A stretch of DNA of 64,000 bases from Adiantum capillus-veneris (Eukaryota; Streptophyta; Polypodiopsida; Polypodiales; Pteridaceae). Position 1 is the first letter of the stretch, and every line of letters begins with the position of its first letter. Below are positions 43,295 through 54,076 of the stretch, piece after piece. The notes below the pieces were generated by a model that saw only the letters and a list, made by a program, of their open reading frames with translations, made no database searches and was not told where the DNA came from. A program made the position numbers and the translations under genes. The stretch lies in NCBI GenBank assembly GCA_014529385.2, contig CM043943.1, forward strand, positions 152,407,592 to 152,471,591, given 5' to 3'.

Positions 43295-44500
43295 CTAGGG
43301 TGGACAACTTAACTTCTCCACTTGGAGATACATATTCAATAATAAACGGTTCGTTTTCCTTTTTTTAAACTTGGGAATGTGTTGCTTAAGGGAATAGACT
43401 AAAACTAAGTCCCCTTTTTCGAAGATTTTTGTTATTAGATGGGAATCAAAAAACTGTTTTTGTTTCCACTTTTGTGCATAGATGTGAGCTACAGCAGTTA
43501 GCCTTTGCTCATCTAGATTTTCTAAATCTTCAAGTCTCTCTAACAATTCATGTCCAGTCCATCCAAGATGCTTAGCTACCCTTAGTGTCAGCAATAGAAA
43601 TTATATTGGCAGTATGGCATCAAGACCATAAACAAGGTTAAAGGGTGTAGCATTTAAAGGTGTTTTGAATGAAACTCTATAAGTCCATAGAGCAGAATGG
43701 AGATTCATTTCCCAATCTATCCTTCCTAAACTAACCACTTGATAGGGAGCTTATTTGTTATGGATGACCATAAATTCATTAAGCAGATACTCAATTACCT
43801 CATTGAGGAAATGAGTTTCCCTATCACTGACAATTTCTATTGGCATTCCATATCTTGTGAACACATACTCATATAAGAATGTGGTGGTGGTTCTAGCATC
43901 ATCCTTTTGAGTTGCTTTAGCCTTGGACCACTTGGTCAAATAGTCCGTAACTCCAATGGTATATTGAGATTGGGTTCTATCAGCAGGTGGCTGTATTGGC
44001 CCAACAAAGTCTATACCCCATTTTGCAAAATCTCTAGCCCCCATCATTGGTCTTAAGGGCATGCTATCTACACGGATTGGCATTTTTTCTCATTGACATG
44101 CATCACTCCTTCGAACATATTCCTTGGCATCTGCAAAAAGTGTTGGCCACCATATGCCTGCCATTAAGATTGCTCTTGCGGTGATCTCACTAGAAAAGTG
44201 ACCTCCACCTAATCCAGCATGTGCTTGTTCCATAATGGGAATATATTCGTCTTTATTTGCACAAAGACTCATATGTTGATCTTTACCTCTCGGATACAAC
44301 TGGTTTCCAATAAGAGCATAGTCTCTTGCTTCCTTTTCAATTGCTCTTTGACGACATTTACTCATATCCTCAGGAAATGTTTGGCTTGATAAGTAAGCAA
44401 CTAGATAGTTACTCCACTTAGGAACAAGTGATATTTGGAACAATGTTACATGAGGTATGGGTGTTTGTTTTTGACAGTGAGGTCATTTTTCACAAAAAAA
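43295..44500 (-). pseudogene. pol: E6 Ty3 integrase
   Basis: Same frame throughout. HAGLGGGHFSSE with YVRRSDACQ is the zinc-binding H2C2 region, with its first Cys replaced by Ser. The core follows: WGIDFVGPIQPP (first Asp) and VSDRETHF (second Asp). The stretch expected to carry the catalytic Glu (between FMVIHNK and RIDWEMNLHSALWTYR) is largely deleted. A C-terminal GDLVLVYSLKQHIPKF segment follows. Stops: TGA after ACQ (about 44091), TAA (about 43751), and one near 43610. Upstream RNase H is missing beyond about 44500. A frameshift lies in an A7 run near 43365. Confidence 0.88.
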
Positions 44501-45752
44501 AATGAACATTGCTCCTCATAGTTGTCCAAAATAATCCAAGTCTCAAGATCCGTTGTCATAATAATCAATATCTAATTCTCCTAAATGATTTTCTCATGTT
44601 AAACTGATCATTTAATATGGGAAAGTTCCAAGGGAGAAAAAGCTAGAATATTGGTTAAGCTAGGAGATGGGCCACAGTAGGGATCCAAAGAGGGGGCCAT
44701 CTGCAAAAGAGCCATGTGCAACAATGTGCTAAAAGACCCTAAGGTTCAGCCCATTAAGACTTCCAAAATGCTAAGGTTCCAAAATTCAAAGGTTGTGTCC
44801 AAAGGTCAACCTTAAGGGAATTGGATGCTTTGTGTGTGTCCAAAAAAGTCTTTGCACATCCCTACATAGGAGGGGGCGAGCCTAGCATGTAGGGGATGAG
44901 AGATAAATCCACACACACACACACACACAAGCTCCTTTTACACAAAGGGAATGAGGGACACATGTCAGCTCCCTAGGTCAGATGCCCACAAGGTGTACCC
45001 AATTCCTATTGGATGGCCTTGGAGGTGGACCAATGAGAATTAGGCTAGAGTAAATCTAGTTTAATTAATTTAAAAACACTTAATAAAAGAACCAATGAGA
45101 ATTAAGTCCTCTAGAAGACTATTGGACAGTCTCCCAAGGGGTCCAATGAGCATTCAGCAGCCCAATGGCTTGCCTAATTCCTATTGACCAGGAGGCAAAG
45201 GGGTCCAATGAGAGTTTAGTTGAATTATTAAATCACCTAAAGCTCTCACAAAAGGGGAAAGGGGAACACATGTCAGAAGGCTATCACTTATGTTGCTTAA
45301 TTGTCATTGGCTAGTCCTAGGGAGGTCCAATGGGAGGATAGCAAGAGCAAATAGCAAGAGGGCTCGCCCAAGAGAGAGAGGGGGCTGATTTTTGCAAGGC
45401 ATTATCACACACACACTCTCACATAGTCTATGTGAGAAGCAAGAAAAAGACTATCTCTTCCCAAGCTTTAATGGAGAGCTCATCACCTACTCCAAGCTTG
45501 TGGATAGAAGCCTGCATCGACACACTCTTGGCATGTGGATGCAAATCCAACCAATAGCCAAGCTTCAATGCATGCTCATCTCCTCTACCATGCTAATTAC
45601 TAAGCTAAGCTATGCTAATATGAGTGATTATGTGAGGAGATGTACATCTTTCTCGTAAGATACTCCTTCTTCCTCTCAATCTACTCTCATACCCTGGTAG
45701 CTCTCACCATCTTCGAAGGTGTGTGAGGTCTTGGGTCTAAGACCGGGGATAA
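44501..45752. other. Unassigned non-coding flank with CCAAT-box cluster
   Basis: No gene. From about 44996 to 45340 there are roughly nine CCAAT[GT]/[AC]ATTGG elements in both orientations, several as CCAATGAGAATTA with inverted partner TAATTCCTATTGG. A (CA)n run is at about 44911-44930 and a perfect 21-bp palindrome at 45417-45437. The ORF at 45392-45658 has no recognisable content. This could be LTR U3 DNA of an element that E7 interrupted. Confidence 0.45.
45417..45437. repeat. 21-bp inverted repeat
   Basis: TCTCACATAG, one T, CTATGTGAGA: perfect 10-bp arms with a one-base centre. Confidence 0.85.
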
Positions 45753-45757
45753 TTGAT

Positions 45758-46915
45758 TGTTAACCGCGCTGGGTCAACAACACAACATAACTCAAGTTTC
45801 GTACAAAAGTCTTATCTTTTGCGAACATAACTCAAGTTTCGTACCAAAGTCTTATCTTTTGCGAACATAACTCAAGTTTCGTACCAAAGTCTTATCTTTT
45901 GCGAGTTATGAAATGCTGCGGATTATCGCTATAAACGTCATTTGTAATGAGTAGTTATTCTAGTTTCAGAAGCCGGGGTGCAATGGCACTTCCAGATTGT
46001 AAATACAAAGCCATTTGACCCTTTCAACCCCATTTTTGGTTAAACCTAAGGTAGCCTTAGTATATAAGGTACCTAGGTCATTTTGTAAGGGGGAGACTTT
46101 AATCATAATCAAAACTTTAGCGCTGTCGTCTACTGTGTGTGAGAGAGAAAAAGAGTGAGCATTAGCTTTATCCTCTAGTATATAAGGTACCTAGGTCATT
46201 TTGTAAGGGGGAGACTTTAATCATAATCAAAACTTTAGCGCTGCCGACTACTGTGTGTGAGAGAGAAAGAGAGTGAGCGTTAGCTTTATCCTCTAGCTAC
46301 GCCCGGCTCGCTCAACACATTGGAGATCCGACTGCACCATTGTTGTAGGCTCGAGGAGAGCTACGCGACAACGCCAAGCATTCCACGCGAGACAAAGCGC
46401 ACACGCCGACGCATCTACGAGCTATATGTGGTCGTAAGTGTATCAAACGATGTCTGTTTTCTGCGTGCTAGTAGTCTATAGAATCGTGACAACATAAGCT
46501 ACGCATAGGTACTCATAAATTTTAGTTTCGGGTACTTTCAAAATTCTGCTCTATCATCCTACGCGTTTTCCGCATATGGGTTTAGAGTGAGGGTTTTGAG
46601 TGTAGAAGCTTAGGGACAGGTGTATCCTAGTCAGGGGATGGTGTTCCTTAAGTTTCGTAGGAATCTAGCATGATTAGGTGAGTTACCTTCCGTATGTGTG
46701 TATGTGGCTAGGTGGTGTAGTTGAGAGCAGTGAGGTTCTTGATTGTGGTATAGTTGGCCTTCCAGAGTGTTGTATGTGTAGGATGGTCTCAGCCTGACAA
46801 GCTAAAGAGATTTTCTCCGTGTGCCTATCATGTTATCTGTGTCCTCGATTGAGATTATGTTGATCTAGGTAGTGTTTGCATGCACTTCATGGGTGTGTGA
46901 GTCGCTTCCTTAACA
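45758..46915 (+). repeat. E7 5' LTR
   Basis: TGTTAACC...CTTAACA. Three 40-bp repeats (45784-45903) and a 118-bp tandem duplication (46059-46176, 46177 to about 46294) that copies the TATA box (AGTATATAAGG). A half-site of the leader palindrome, CATCCTACGCG, lies at 46555-46565. Confidence 0.93.
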
Positions 46916-46916
46916 T

Positions 46917-46934
46917 TGGCGCCGTTGCCGGGGA
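46917..46934 (+). other. E7 primer-binding site, tRNA-Asp type
   Basis: TGGCGCCGTTGCCGGGGA, 18/18 complementary to plant tRNA-Asp, one base after the LTR. Confidence 0.92.
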
Positions 46935-48322
46935 CACAAGGACCTAAGTAGGTTTCCTACTAACACTCGTGTGATGTTTGCTTGATTTAGTTTTGGCTAA
47001 AGAAAGCGTTTTTCTTAAGTGGATCCAGAAGAGGATATTCCGTGATCAAGTGGATAGCCAGGAAGCTTGTGTCTTGCCGAGGGTCTGCGACTAGATAGGT
47101 TTAGTTAGGATCTGTGGATTAGAGTAGGTTGTGGTGTAGAGAGTAGGAGTTGGAGTGGTAGATGTGGTGGTAGGTTGACTTGAGAGTCCGTGTGAGGCTA
47201 GGAAGCAACCAAGACATCAAAATCACCATCTCACATTGATGAGTAGGAGTAGGGTAAGTAGGATATCTTGATTGTTGATCTAGAGTACTTTATGCATGTC
47301 TTATTTGCTGTTAGGCTCATTAGAGAAGTGGAAAACACTTAGTAGGAAAGACGGTAAATTGTGTTTGGAAGCTGATTTGAAGTCCAAATTTTTTTGTGAT
47401 TATTGCTAAGAGCTCTACAGAGCATAGGGAATACTACTGCCAGAAAAAAATTGCATTTTAAGACAATAGACATCCTACGCGTAGGATGTCTCCAGGACAC
47501 TTTTGGCAGGGAATTTGGGAAAACTGAGGTTACCAGTGGGTTCAGAGGGTAGGCTTTACCCTCGTAACATATTGACTTGGGTGTTTTTCCCTATTTTTGT
47601 TGACCAAAAGCCAAAAGGCGGAGTCAGAAAACGTAAAATTTCAGAAAAGCACTCAAATTTAGGAATTCTGGGAAAAATTCACTAAAATGGGACAATTCTT
47701 CTTGTCTCTAGCTTTTAAAGAGAGGGGAACTCGGTCCAAGATGCACACTTTTCTGTCTCCAAATCTTGAATGAAATGTAGTGTTTGGATGATGCACTCGC
47801 AAGTGTTATTTGTGGCCACCACTTTATATGCAACATCTGTCAGACATATATTACATTTGAAGCTCAAAGGCTCGGTTCCACTTCATGCTTCTAGAAAGAT
47901 CCTTCTTTGGCAGCTTGGAGGTATCTTGGCAGTGCATTTGTCACGAGTGGCTTGGTGCAAGAGGAGCAGCCTTGCCTGCCAACGTCTCTATTGGTACAGG
48001 CGTCGCCTTTTGCAGCAATCCCCTATGGGTTGACCAATTTTGATATCTGTCATTGTTGGAACTTCTTTGACTATGACTACACATGATTTCTCGATGAATC
48101 TTCTCCCGACTTGAGGCAGCTTAAGTTAATCCACTTTGTGTCACCAAAAAGAAAAAGAAGGAACGTGTTTTCATGAGGCTAGCATCGAAAGAAGCAAACA
48201 AATCTTCAATTTTAAGGCCATGCTTCTCCCAAAACAAACATTGTAACAAACATTGTCTTGAGGGTGAAAATCTAGGCTACAGATCCATGCAAATGCATGA
48301 GTTTCAAGCTTTTGGCTATTCT

Positions 48323-48662
48323 ACTTGTCTCAAACATGGAGGCTAGCATGTTGGGTTGTGGGTTGATGCACCTTGCTAATGTTCAAACCTCAAACTTGAG
48401 GGTAAGGCAGAAGGCTCTAAAGTCTAGCAAAGAATCACTTGTGCAAACATGGAGGTTAGTGTTCTCTATTGTGGGTTGAGGCTCCTTGACAATGATCAAG
48501 CCTCAAACTTGAGGGTGATGCACAAGGCTCTAAAGTCTAGACGAGAACTACTTGTGTCAACCATGAAGGGTAGAGAGTTGGGACGTGGTTTGAGGTTCTT
48601 TCCCAATTTTCAAGGCTCAAACTTGAGGGCGAGGCACAAGGCTCTAAAATGCATAGGAGCAC
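48323..48662. repeat. Three tandem 113-bp repeats
   Basis: Units 48323-48436, 48437-48549 and 48550-48662, each starting ACTTGTG or ACTTGTC and containing CTCAAACTTGAGGG and AAGGCTCTAAA. About 75-85% alike by eye. Confidence 0.8.
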
Positions 48663-50216
48663 CACTTCTCTAATGTGACTCATCAAAATCAAAAAACATT
48701 GTGGTGGTGCCATCGTGCTCTAAACATATACCTAAACATGACAAAACTCAAATTTTGAAACGAATAATGACAAAATTGAAAGGGAAGGTTGGTCGAGCTG
48801 CCTTCAAGGCTCAAATTGCACTATAATTTGAACTTGGAGCGGCTTCAAGCTGACGACCGTCAGGAATCTGACGTCTAATGGATGACTGTTTGACAAGCTC
48901 AAGCCATGAAGGGGAGCAGCCCGCCTCTGTGGAAAGGCTATTGCAAGCGCTCAAATGAGATCATGCACGTTGTGAGCCCTCAGGCGAAGGTGAGGTCATG
49001 CAGGCTCTGAACTTGCAGGAGGAGCGATGGGACGACATCCTAAGTATATTTTGAATAAAATCTCCCTTCTTTCTAATGCTCGCAGCAATGCAATAAACTA
49101 CCACCGGGGCAAGCCTTGTTTGCTTGGATCTGTGGTTCATCGCACTTCAGCTTCTTCTACTTCTCCTCAACGGGTGAAGTGTTGGCCGTACCCACCTCAA
49201 CGAAGGTGGCATCCTCAAAGTCGATGAGGTCAAACCATATCATCAGCACGCTTTCAAAAGGTGTCGCTTCCGGATCATCCAACTGCTTCCACCTTCAGTG
49301 AGGAGGGCGCCGCCAACTCTTCACGTGATGCTGCTTCCGGATCATCAGTCAGCTTCTGCCAAGATTATTTCATGCCGCAAACGCACCGCCTGAGATGAGT
49401 TGATTAGGCATCAACCATGGCCTCAATGGATGTGTGAGGCATGGGCTACCTCATCCACACATGTGCTCTCCCACACCTTCCCCCTTGCCTCCAAGATTTG
49501 TAGCTCCACTTTATGGACCTTGATCCAACTTGCGCTATTTGAAATTGTCCCTATCTCTTCATTACCACCACCACCAACTTCTCGTCTCTACCTTCTCGTC
49601 CAGCTCTTTACCACCACCACCACCAACTTGTCAAATGTAACTTGCTATCACTCATCACATGTGACCATCATCAAAATCAAGGCCCTTCTGTATTGTTAAA
49701 CCCTTTTCTTTTTGGACTTTTGAGAAAGGTCATTTAAATGGGCCTTCTCAGACGTCTTATGTAGCAGTTCCTTTGAGTTGAGATAGCTTCTTCAAATGCA
49801 TAGCAAGATGAGTCATGACAACTTGGTCTAGTCTATAGCATGTCGCTTTCCCCAACACTAATTGTTGCTAGCTATGCGGCTTATGGGGATCACTATTGTC
49901 TAGTGCTTAATATCCTAGATTAACAGCAGGTCTTCTCTCAACACCAATCAGTTGAGTGCCATCACCAGAACACCATTTCATACCAGCACCATAGTCTTCT
50001 AATAGCGACAATAAAACTTAGTGACACCAAGAATAGGTATTGGGTCAAGAAGGAAACATCTAGAGAAGAGCACCTCTAGATAGAAAATTTGAGAAGATCT
50101 CTACCCTTTGGGAAGATGTTTTGAGCTAGCACCACCCCATGAGGGTGGTTTTCAGGCTTATAATATCTTAACTTAAACCAAGCAAGTTTGGGATTGGTAC
50201 CTATTAGCAAGCATGG

Positions 50217-50530
50217 AGGCTCGATCTTAAGTTCGAGCCTCCCTGCTTGTTCATGCTCATTGTGTATGTAAATGAGGGGCCTATTGGATCTAAACCTATT
50301 TGAAAGTATGGAGACCTTGGGATCTAAACCTATTAGCAAGCATGAAGGCTCGAACTTAAGTTCGAGCCTGCATGCATGTTCATGCTCATTATGTATGTAA
50401 ATGAGGGGAAAGCATGGATCTTCCATGCTTGTTCCTGCTCGTTATTTATGTAGATGAGAGGGAAACATGGAGGCTTGCAGGATATGTGCCTATCGATAAA
50501 CATGGGGGCTCAAACTTAAGTTCGAACCTC
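50217..50530. repeat. Three units with AGGCTCGAACTTAAG-type palindrome
   Basis: The middle copy (50346-50369) is a perfect 24-bp palindrome centred on CTTAAG. The copies at 50217-50240 and about 50506-50529 carry one and about two arm mismatches. Each is followed by CATGCTCATT[AG]TGTATGTAAATGAGGG. A separate 21-bp inverted repeat (AAGCATGGA / TCCATGCTT) lies at 50410-50430. Confidence 0.85.
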
Positions 50531-52993
50531 ATGCTCATTATGTATGTAAATGAGGGGGGAGCTTGCCTCATGCCCATCACATACTTGAATGAGGGGGAGG
50601 CTTTTTCTTAGGGCTTTAGATGATTCTTTAAATAATATCTTTCTATTAAGGCTCAAAATTCATACAGTTTGCAAGAAAAATGGAGCTCATTTGCAAACTT
50701 CTAAAAGTCAAGGACTTGCATTTTCCATATTTTGACCCCTAAAATAGGAGAATGATATCCTTTGTTCTTCCAAAAGACCCCTTACTTGTGAGTAGTCAAA
50801 CTTTAGCATGTCAAGTTTTCACTGAATTAAAGCTATTTTTCATGTAGCAATGAACAATATTGGTAAAATGATTCCAAAATGTACTAGAAGTTTCTTTTTA
50901 TGCATAAAAAGAGTATATCTCAATTACACTAAGTAGAGGATCCTATTACATGGTTGGCTCTTGTATATTGCCAAAATACCTCCAATTAGATGAACCATTT
51001 CAAAAAATGGGACTTGAATTTTTTCCATTATTCCTAAATTGGTCTTAAAGGCTTAAATTGAGTGATTTTTGCATGTTTTTGCAATTGTGAAGCATACTTG
51101 CACTTGCTGAGAGCATAAGGAAGCATCACGGACACTTCAATCTGAAAAAATAAGCAGTAGACATCCTACGCGTAGGATGTCTACAGAGTGATCTGGGCAT
51201 TTTTTTGAAAATCTGAGGTTACCAGTGTGTTTAGAAGGTAGGTTTTACCCTATTTTCACCTGGAAAGTGGAAATTTGACCAAATTTTGACAAATCAAAGC
51301 CAAAAGATGAGAATTGCCAGACATCCTACCCAAATTGTGTCCAAGCCCTAATTTTGAGACCAAACCATAGGATGACTCCATAGGCATGTTCTAAATATTG
51401 TATTGAGTGCATGTGATAAATTTCATCTCATTTAGGTCAGTGAAAGTGAAGATTGAACAGACTTTAGCGTTTTTGGACAGACAAAAGGCAAGAATAGCTA
51501 GTGTTGGGGTCTTTTGAGATCCAAACTCAAATCTAAGCATACCAGTGGGTTGTTGAAGACTAGGGGGATCTTTGTCCAAGTTTGGGTTCCTTCTGAGCAA
51601 AAAGACATCCTACGCGTAGGATGTCTACTGCATAATTCTGAAACCAAAATTCTACTGTGACCATACCATGCTGTCATATAGCCTTAGATAAGCCTCCTAG
51701 GAAAATTTGGTCCAATTTGGAGTTGATTTGACTTAGGAACTCATCAGAACAGACATCCGGCTTTTGGAACAGATTCTTGATCATTTGACCAACCTATAGG
51801 TGTCAGAATCAAAAAGTAAAAATAACTGTGAGTTTAGCACAACAAGGGGAAGCTACAGTGCAAGTTTGAGCTGAAACAGAGCAACAAGACATCCTACGCG
51901 TAGGATGTCCCCAGGGTCATAAAGTGGTCAAAATTCTACTTTGGCCATATAGGGAGTTTCCCAGTGTCTCAAGGATTCCAGAACTTTTTTCAAAAGTGAA
52001 TTTGGACCTTGTTTGGCCTATTTACCAAGCAAAGACAAGAATTGTCAGACATCCTACTCTGGGAGTGAACTAGAAGCTTATGCAGTCCAAATCTTGACCT
52101 AATGGCATCCAAATTCAATTATAAGCATACCATTGGGTTGCTGAGCACTAGGAGAATCTTGGGATCAAGTTTGGACAAAATGTGAGCAGTTAGACATCCT
52201 ACGCGTAGGATGTCTCCAGCTTGATTCAGGACTCCAAACCAACCTATGAGCACACCACTGTGATCAGCTTATCAAGGAGAAGCTAGGGTGAAAATTTCAA
52301 GTCATTCTGAGCAAAAAGACATCCTACGCGTAGGATGTCTCAAGGCCATTTTTAGGTCCAAATGAAATTCTGGGCATACCATTGTGTTGCTAGACTTAAG
52401 GGGAGTCTGTGAACCAAATTTTGTTAAATTCTGAGCATATAGACATGCTACGCGTAGGATGTCTCTAGGCCAGTTTTAGGGTCCAACTGTAATTTTTACC
52501 ATACAGAAGTGTTCACAGTGTCACAGAGATCCCAAATCTTCTTTTAAAATTGAATTTGGACTCATTTTGACCATTCTAAACTGCATTTCATTGTTTTGGC
52601 CATAACTTTAACAAACGGTATCAGATCGAAAAAGTTTTTATATCAAAACGTAGCCTGAGAGCGGCTCTACAGATCTTAGAGGAAAACTTGAACTAAATGT
52701 ATGCCTACGGCAACCATTTAGTTCATCTTTGAAAAAAAAACGTCGTTTGAGGCCTCAAAATATATCCGCAAGTTAGTTGTGTCTGAAAGCGACAATTTGC
52801 GAGAATTGTGACGAAACGGTTGCGGTTTTGGACATAGTTTCGACTTTTCCCTAACCAAAGAACTTGAACATAGTGGACTAAGTCTACTTGAACCAAGAAA
52901 AATCTCTTAAGCCCAGAAATCATGTCTACCCTAGATTCAAACGCAGCTTACACAAGCTTGTAGATCCCGACGATAGAGGAATATCCTCCCACA

Positions 52994-54076
52994 ATGGATC
53001 TTCCAAACTTGCAATTGATAAAGATCCATCTTGTTGAGAGAGTTTGGATGATTGGTCATGAGAGTGAAGGACTATATAGATACATTGATGACAATGAGGT
53101 CAATCTTTATAGGTGCTCAGATCCATACCTAGAAGAGATAACGTATTACAAGCTCTTATATGTCTACACATACGGAGTCGACTGTCAATGGAGATCTATA
53201 GTTGTCGACAAGTATGGACAAGAATACAGAGTTGTAGAAAGCACAAATCCACAAACTGTACTAGAAAGAGGTGGATATTTGGTCAATGAAGGACCACAAA
53301 TGCCTCCACCAAACACGAGAATTCCTATAGGAATTCCAAGAAGAGAGCCACCAGGATTCCCTTCAAGAGCGATAACGAGAGAAGGATTGGGAGAGTCTCT
53401 GGTTAGACTTGTAGACAATCGATGAGTTAGACCATCCCAAGTCCAGAAATGGGTAAACAAAAAATACTCCAGAGATAAAGATCCGAGAGATCACGTAACG
53501 GCTTTTAGAAGAGTGATTAGAGCAAATGAAGTTTCAGATTTTGCGACACAGTTTGCGGGATCTAGATTGACTTTAGAAGATGATGCAGCTACATGGTTCG
53601 ACTCGGTGGAAAAATGGGATTTTGAGACCCTAGATGAGCTGTTTGAGGAGTTTATTGAAGAATTCTCGCCAAAAGGCATTGCTCACAACACGGTCTCACA
53701 AATCCATAGATTCAAACAGAAAGATAATGAATCAGTACGCAAAGCATCATTACGGCTCAAGAGATATGTTAAGCTCTATCCGAGAGCGGAATTACCTACG
53801 CAACCACGACTGATGTTGATGTTTATCCAGGGAATGAGACATGCGGGCCTTCAGAAGGATCTGCATATGGTAAGGAGGATGATGCTAAACGAGTTGATCA
53901 AAGAAGCTCTTTATCTAGTGGATAACTGTGAGGCATACAAAGAAAAGGACTTAAAGAGTCAAGGAGATGACACATCCTCTCAGCACAGTGTTTCACAGAT
54001 AAGTGAGTCCATTGCCAAGCCAACGGCACCTATTGAGATCAAGAAAAGCTTATCGATGACTTGGTCAAGAGGTTGA
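52994..54076 (+). pseudogene. gag: E7 gag: Tyr-rich N-terminal domain plus gag domain
   Basis: ATG 52994. Residues about 25-80 are the Tyr-rich segment (LYRYIDDNEVNLYRC, LLYVYTYG, DKYGQEYRVV), of which E1 has two copies. An in-frame TGA at 53423-53425 follows an Arg CGA codon. The gag domain spans about 53440-53900 (AATWFDSVEKWDFETLDELF, IAHNTVSQIHRFKQKDNESV, MFIQGMRHAGLQKDLHM) and ends EALYLVDNCEAY as in E1. The frame closes at 54074-54076 and the following block is in the -1 frame, as in E1. Confidence 0.88.

Larger units (their letters stand above)
47468..52464. repeat. Seven interspersed ACATCCTACGCGTAGGATGT palindromes
   Basis: Positions 47468-47491, 51159-51182, 51603-51626, 51888-51909, 52192-52215, 52317-52340 and 52441-52464. 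Five are perfect 24-bp palindromes (AG...CT added outside the 20-bp word shown), one is perfect over 22 bp, and the last has one mismatch (52447). The sequence between copies is diverged repeat units of 124-444 bp. Confidence 0.95.
46935..52993 (+). other. E7 5' leader, 6 kb, with three repeat families
   Basis: Non-coding. Contains seven copies of a 22-24-bp palindrome (47468-52464), a 3 x 113-bp tandem repeat (48323-48662), and three units with a 24-bp palindrome (50217-50530). The palindrome-flanking units at 47.4 and 51.1 kb are homologous to each other, while 47.7-51.0 kb is not, so that middle part may be a later insertion or expansion. ORFs here (47503-47685, 47770-48033, 49400-49699 and others) have no recognisable content. 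Confidence 0.7.

Noticed and set aside
49400-49699. 99-aa ORF in the E7 leader as a gene
   Set aside because: No homology or motif; composition follows local CACCA-rich repeats, and it has no counterpart in E1.
47468-52464. CRISPR-like array because of regularly repeated palindromes
   Set aside because: Spacers vary from 124 to 3,700 bp, are related to each other, and the context is a plant retroelement leader.
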